The notes below the pieces were generated by a model. That model was not told the origin of the DNA and made no database searches. It saw only the letters and a program-made list of their open reading frames with translations. The translations under genes were made by a program, and so were the position numbers. A DNA stretch of 29,232 nucleotides from a virus, in the IMG/VR virus record IMGVR_UViG_3300044731_001095, positions 1 to 29,232 of that record; one strand, given 5' to 3'. The stretch's first letter is position 1. Every line of letters starts with the position of its first letter. This document shows, piece by piece, positions 29,163-29,232 of the stretch.

Positions 29163-29232
29163 CCCCCAATTTTCAGCGCTCGCAATCCACTCATTGTGAG
29201 CTAGTTGCAAAAAATCGTACGCCTCCCTTCAT
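29163..29232. other. Right edge, no clear gene
   Basis: Seventy bases after integrase without a terminator or gene. A minus-strand frame (GGVRFFATSSQ, ending TGA at 29191-29193) could be the C-terminus of a gene entering from the right. CTCA-TTG-TGAG at 29190-29200 is a short palindrome. Too short to judge. Confidence 0.25.

Noticed and set aside
1-29232. CRISPR arrays, insertion sequences or rRNA genes
   Set aside because: No spaced repeat arrays, transposase genes or rRNA-like sequence were seen; the only tandem repeats are the short ones near attP and the RHH operators.

Overview
This window is most of the genome of a temperate, lambda-like tailed phage (long non-contractile tail inferred). 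Nearly every gene lies on the minus strand, in tightly packed ATGA-overlapping operons. Read in the direction of transcription (right to left) the layout is: a regulatory switch, recombination and replication genes, a run of small coupled genes of unknown role, a primase-helicase, a replication/regulator pair, a possible cos region, terminase, head genes, connector genes, then tail genes that run off the left edge. Only three genes are on the plus strand, all at the right end: a ribbon-helix-helix (RHH) protein, a secreted cargo ('moron') protein and the tyrosine integrase.

Host: not certain. GC is moderate to high. Many late genes lack a Shine-Dalgarno (SD) sequence. The integrase N-terminus and the small secreted protein look to me like those of Verrucomicrobiota or a related PVC group, but this is an impression and not a search result. 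The attachment site is the 3' half of a tRNA-Thr(CGT) gene. Because arm-type repeats flank that core on both sides and integrase sits beside it, the site reads as an attP, so the window is best explained as a free or circularised phage genome, not an integrated prophage end. No lysis genes and no host-recognition genes that I can identify are inside the window; they should lie beyond the left edge or right edge.

Region by region (minus strand unless noted): 26065-27699 holds the switch (two RHH proteins, tandem operators, an AlpA/MerR-like HTH, the secreted protein on +). 22079-26064 holds recombination and replication accessory genes (RuvC-like resolvase, Sak4-like ATPase, probable ssDNA-binding protein, DEAH helicase). 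18943-22076 holds eleven small genes with strong SDs and repeated junctions. 17035-18939 is a primase-helicase ending in a strong terminator. 15155-16984 holds a replication initiator-like HTH protein, a second HTH protein and a DUF3310 protein. 11034-15011 is terminase small and large subunits, a gpW-like protein and portal. 7134-11037 is an unusual minor head protein, protease-scaffold, decoration and major capsid proteins. 1-7082 is connectors, tail tube, tail chaperones with a lambda-type -1 frameshift, tape measure and distal tail proteins.

The most interesting signals are: (1) the 9-mer AAGTTGACA, six exact copies all on the coding strand, five of them 13-16 nt upstream of start codons of packaging, head and tail genes, including the internal start of the scaffold protein; (2) a duplicated, structured leader ending 2 nt before two early genes; (3) promoters so close to the start codon that the mRNAs would be leaderless or nearly so; (4) a complete attP architecture; (5) repeated gene junctions that carry both the SD and the C-terminus of the upstream protein.
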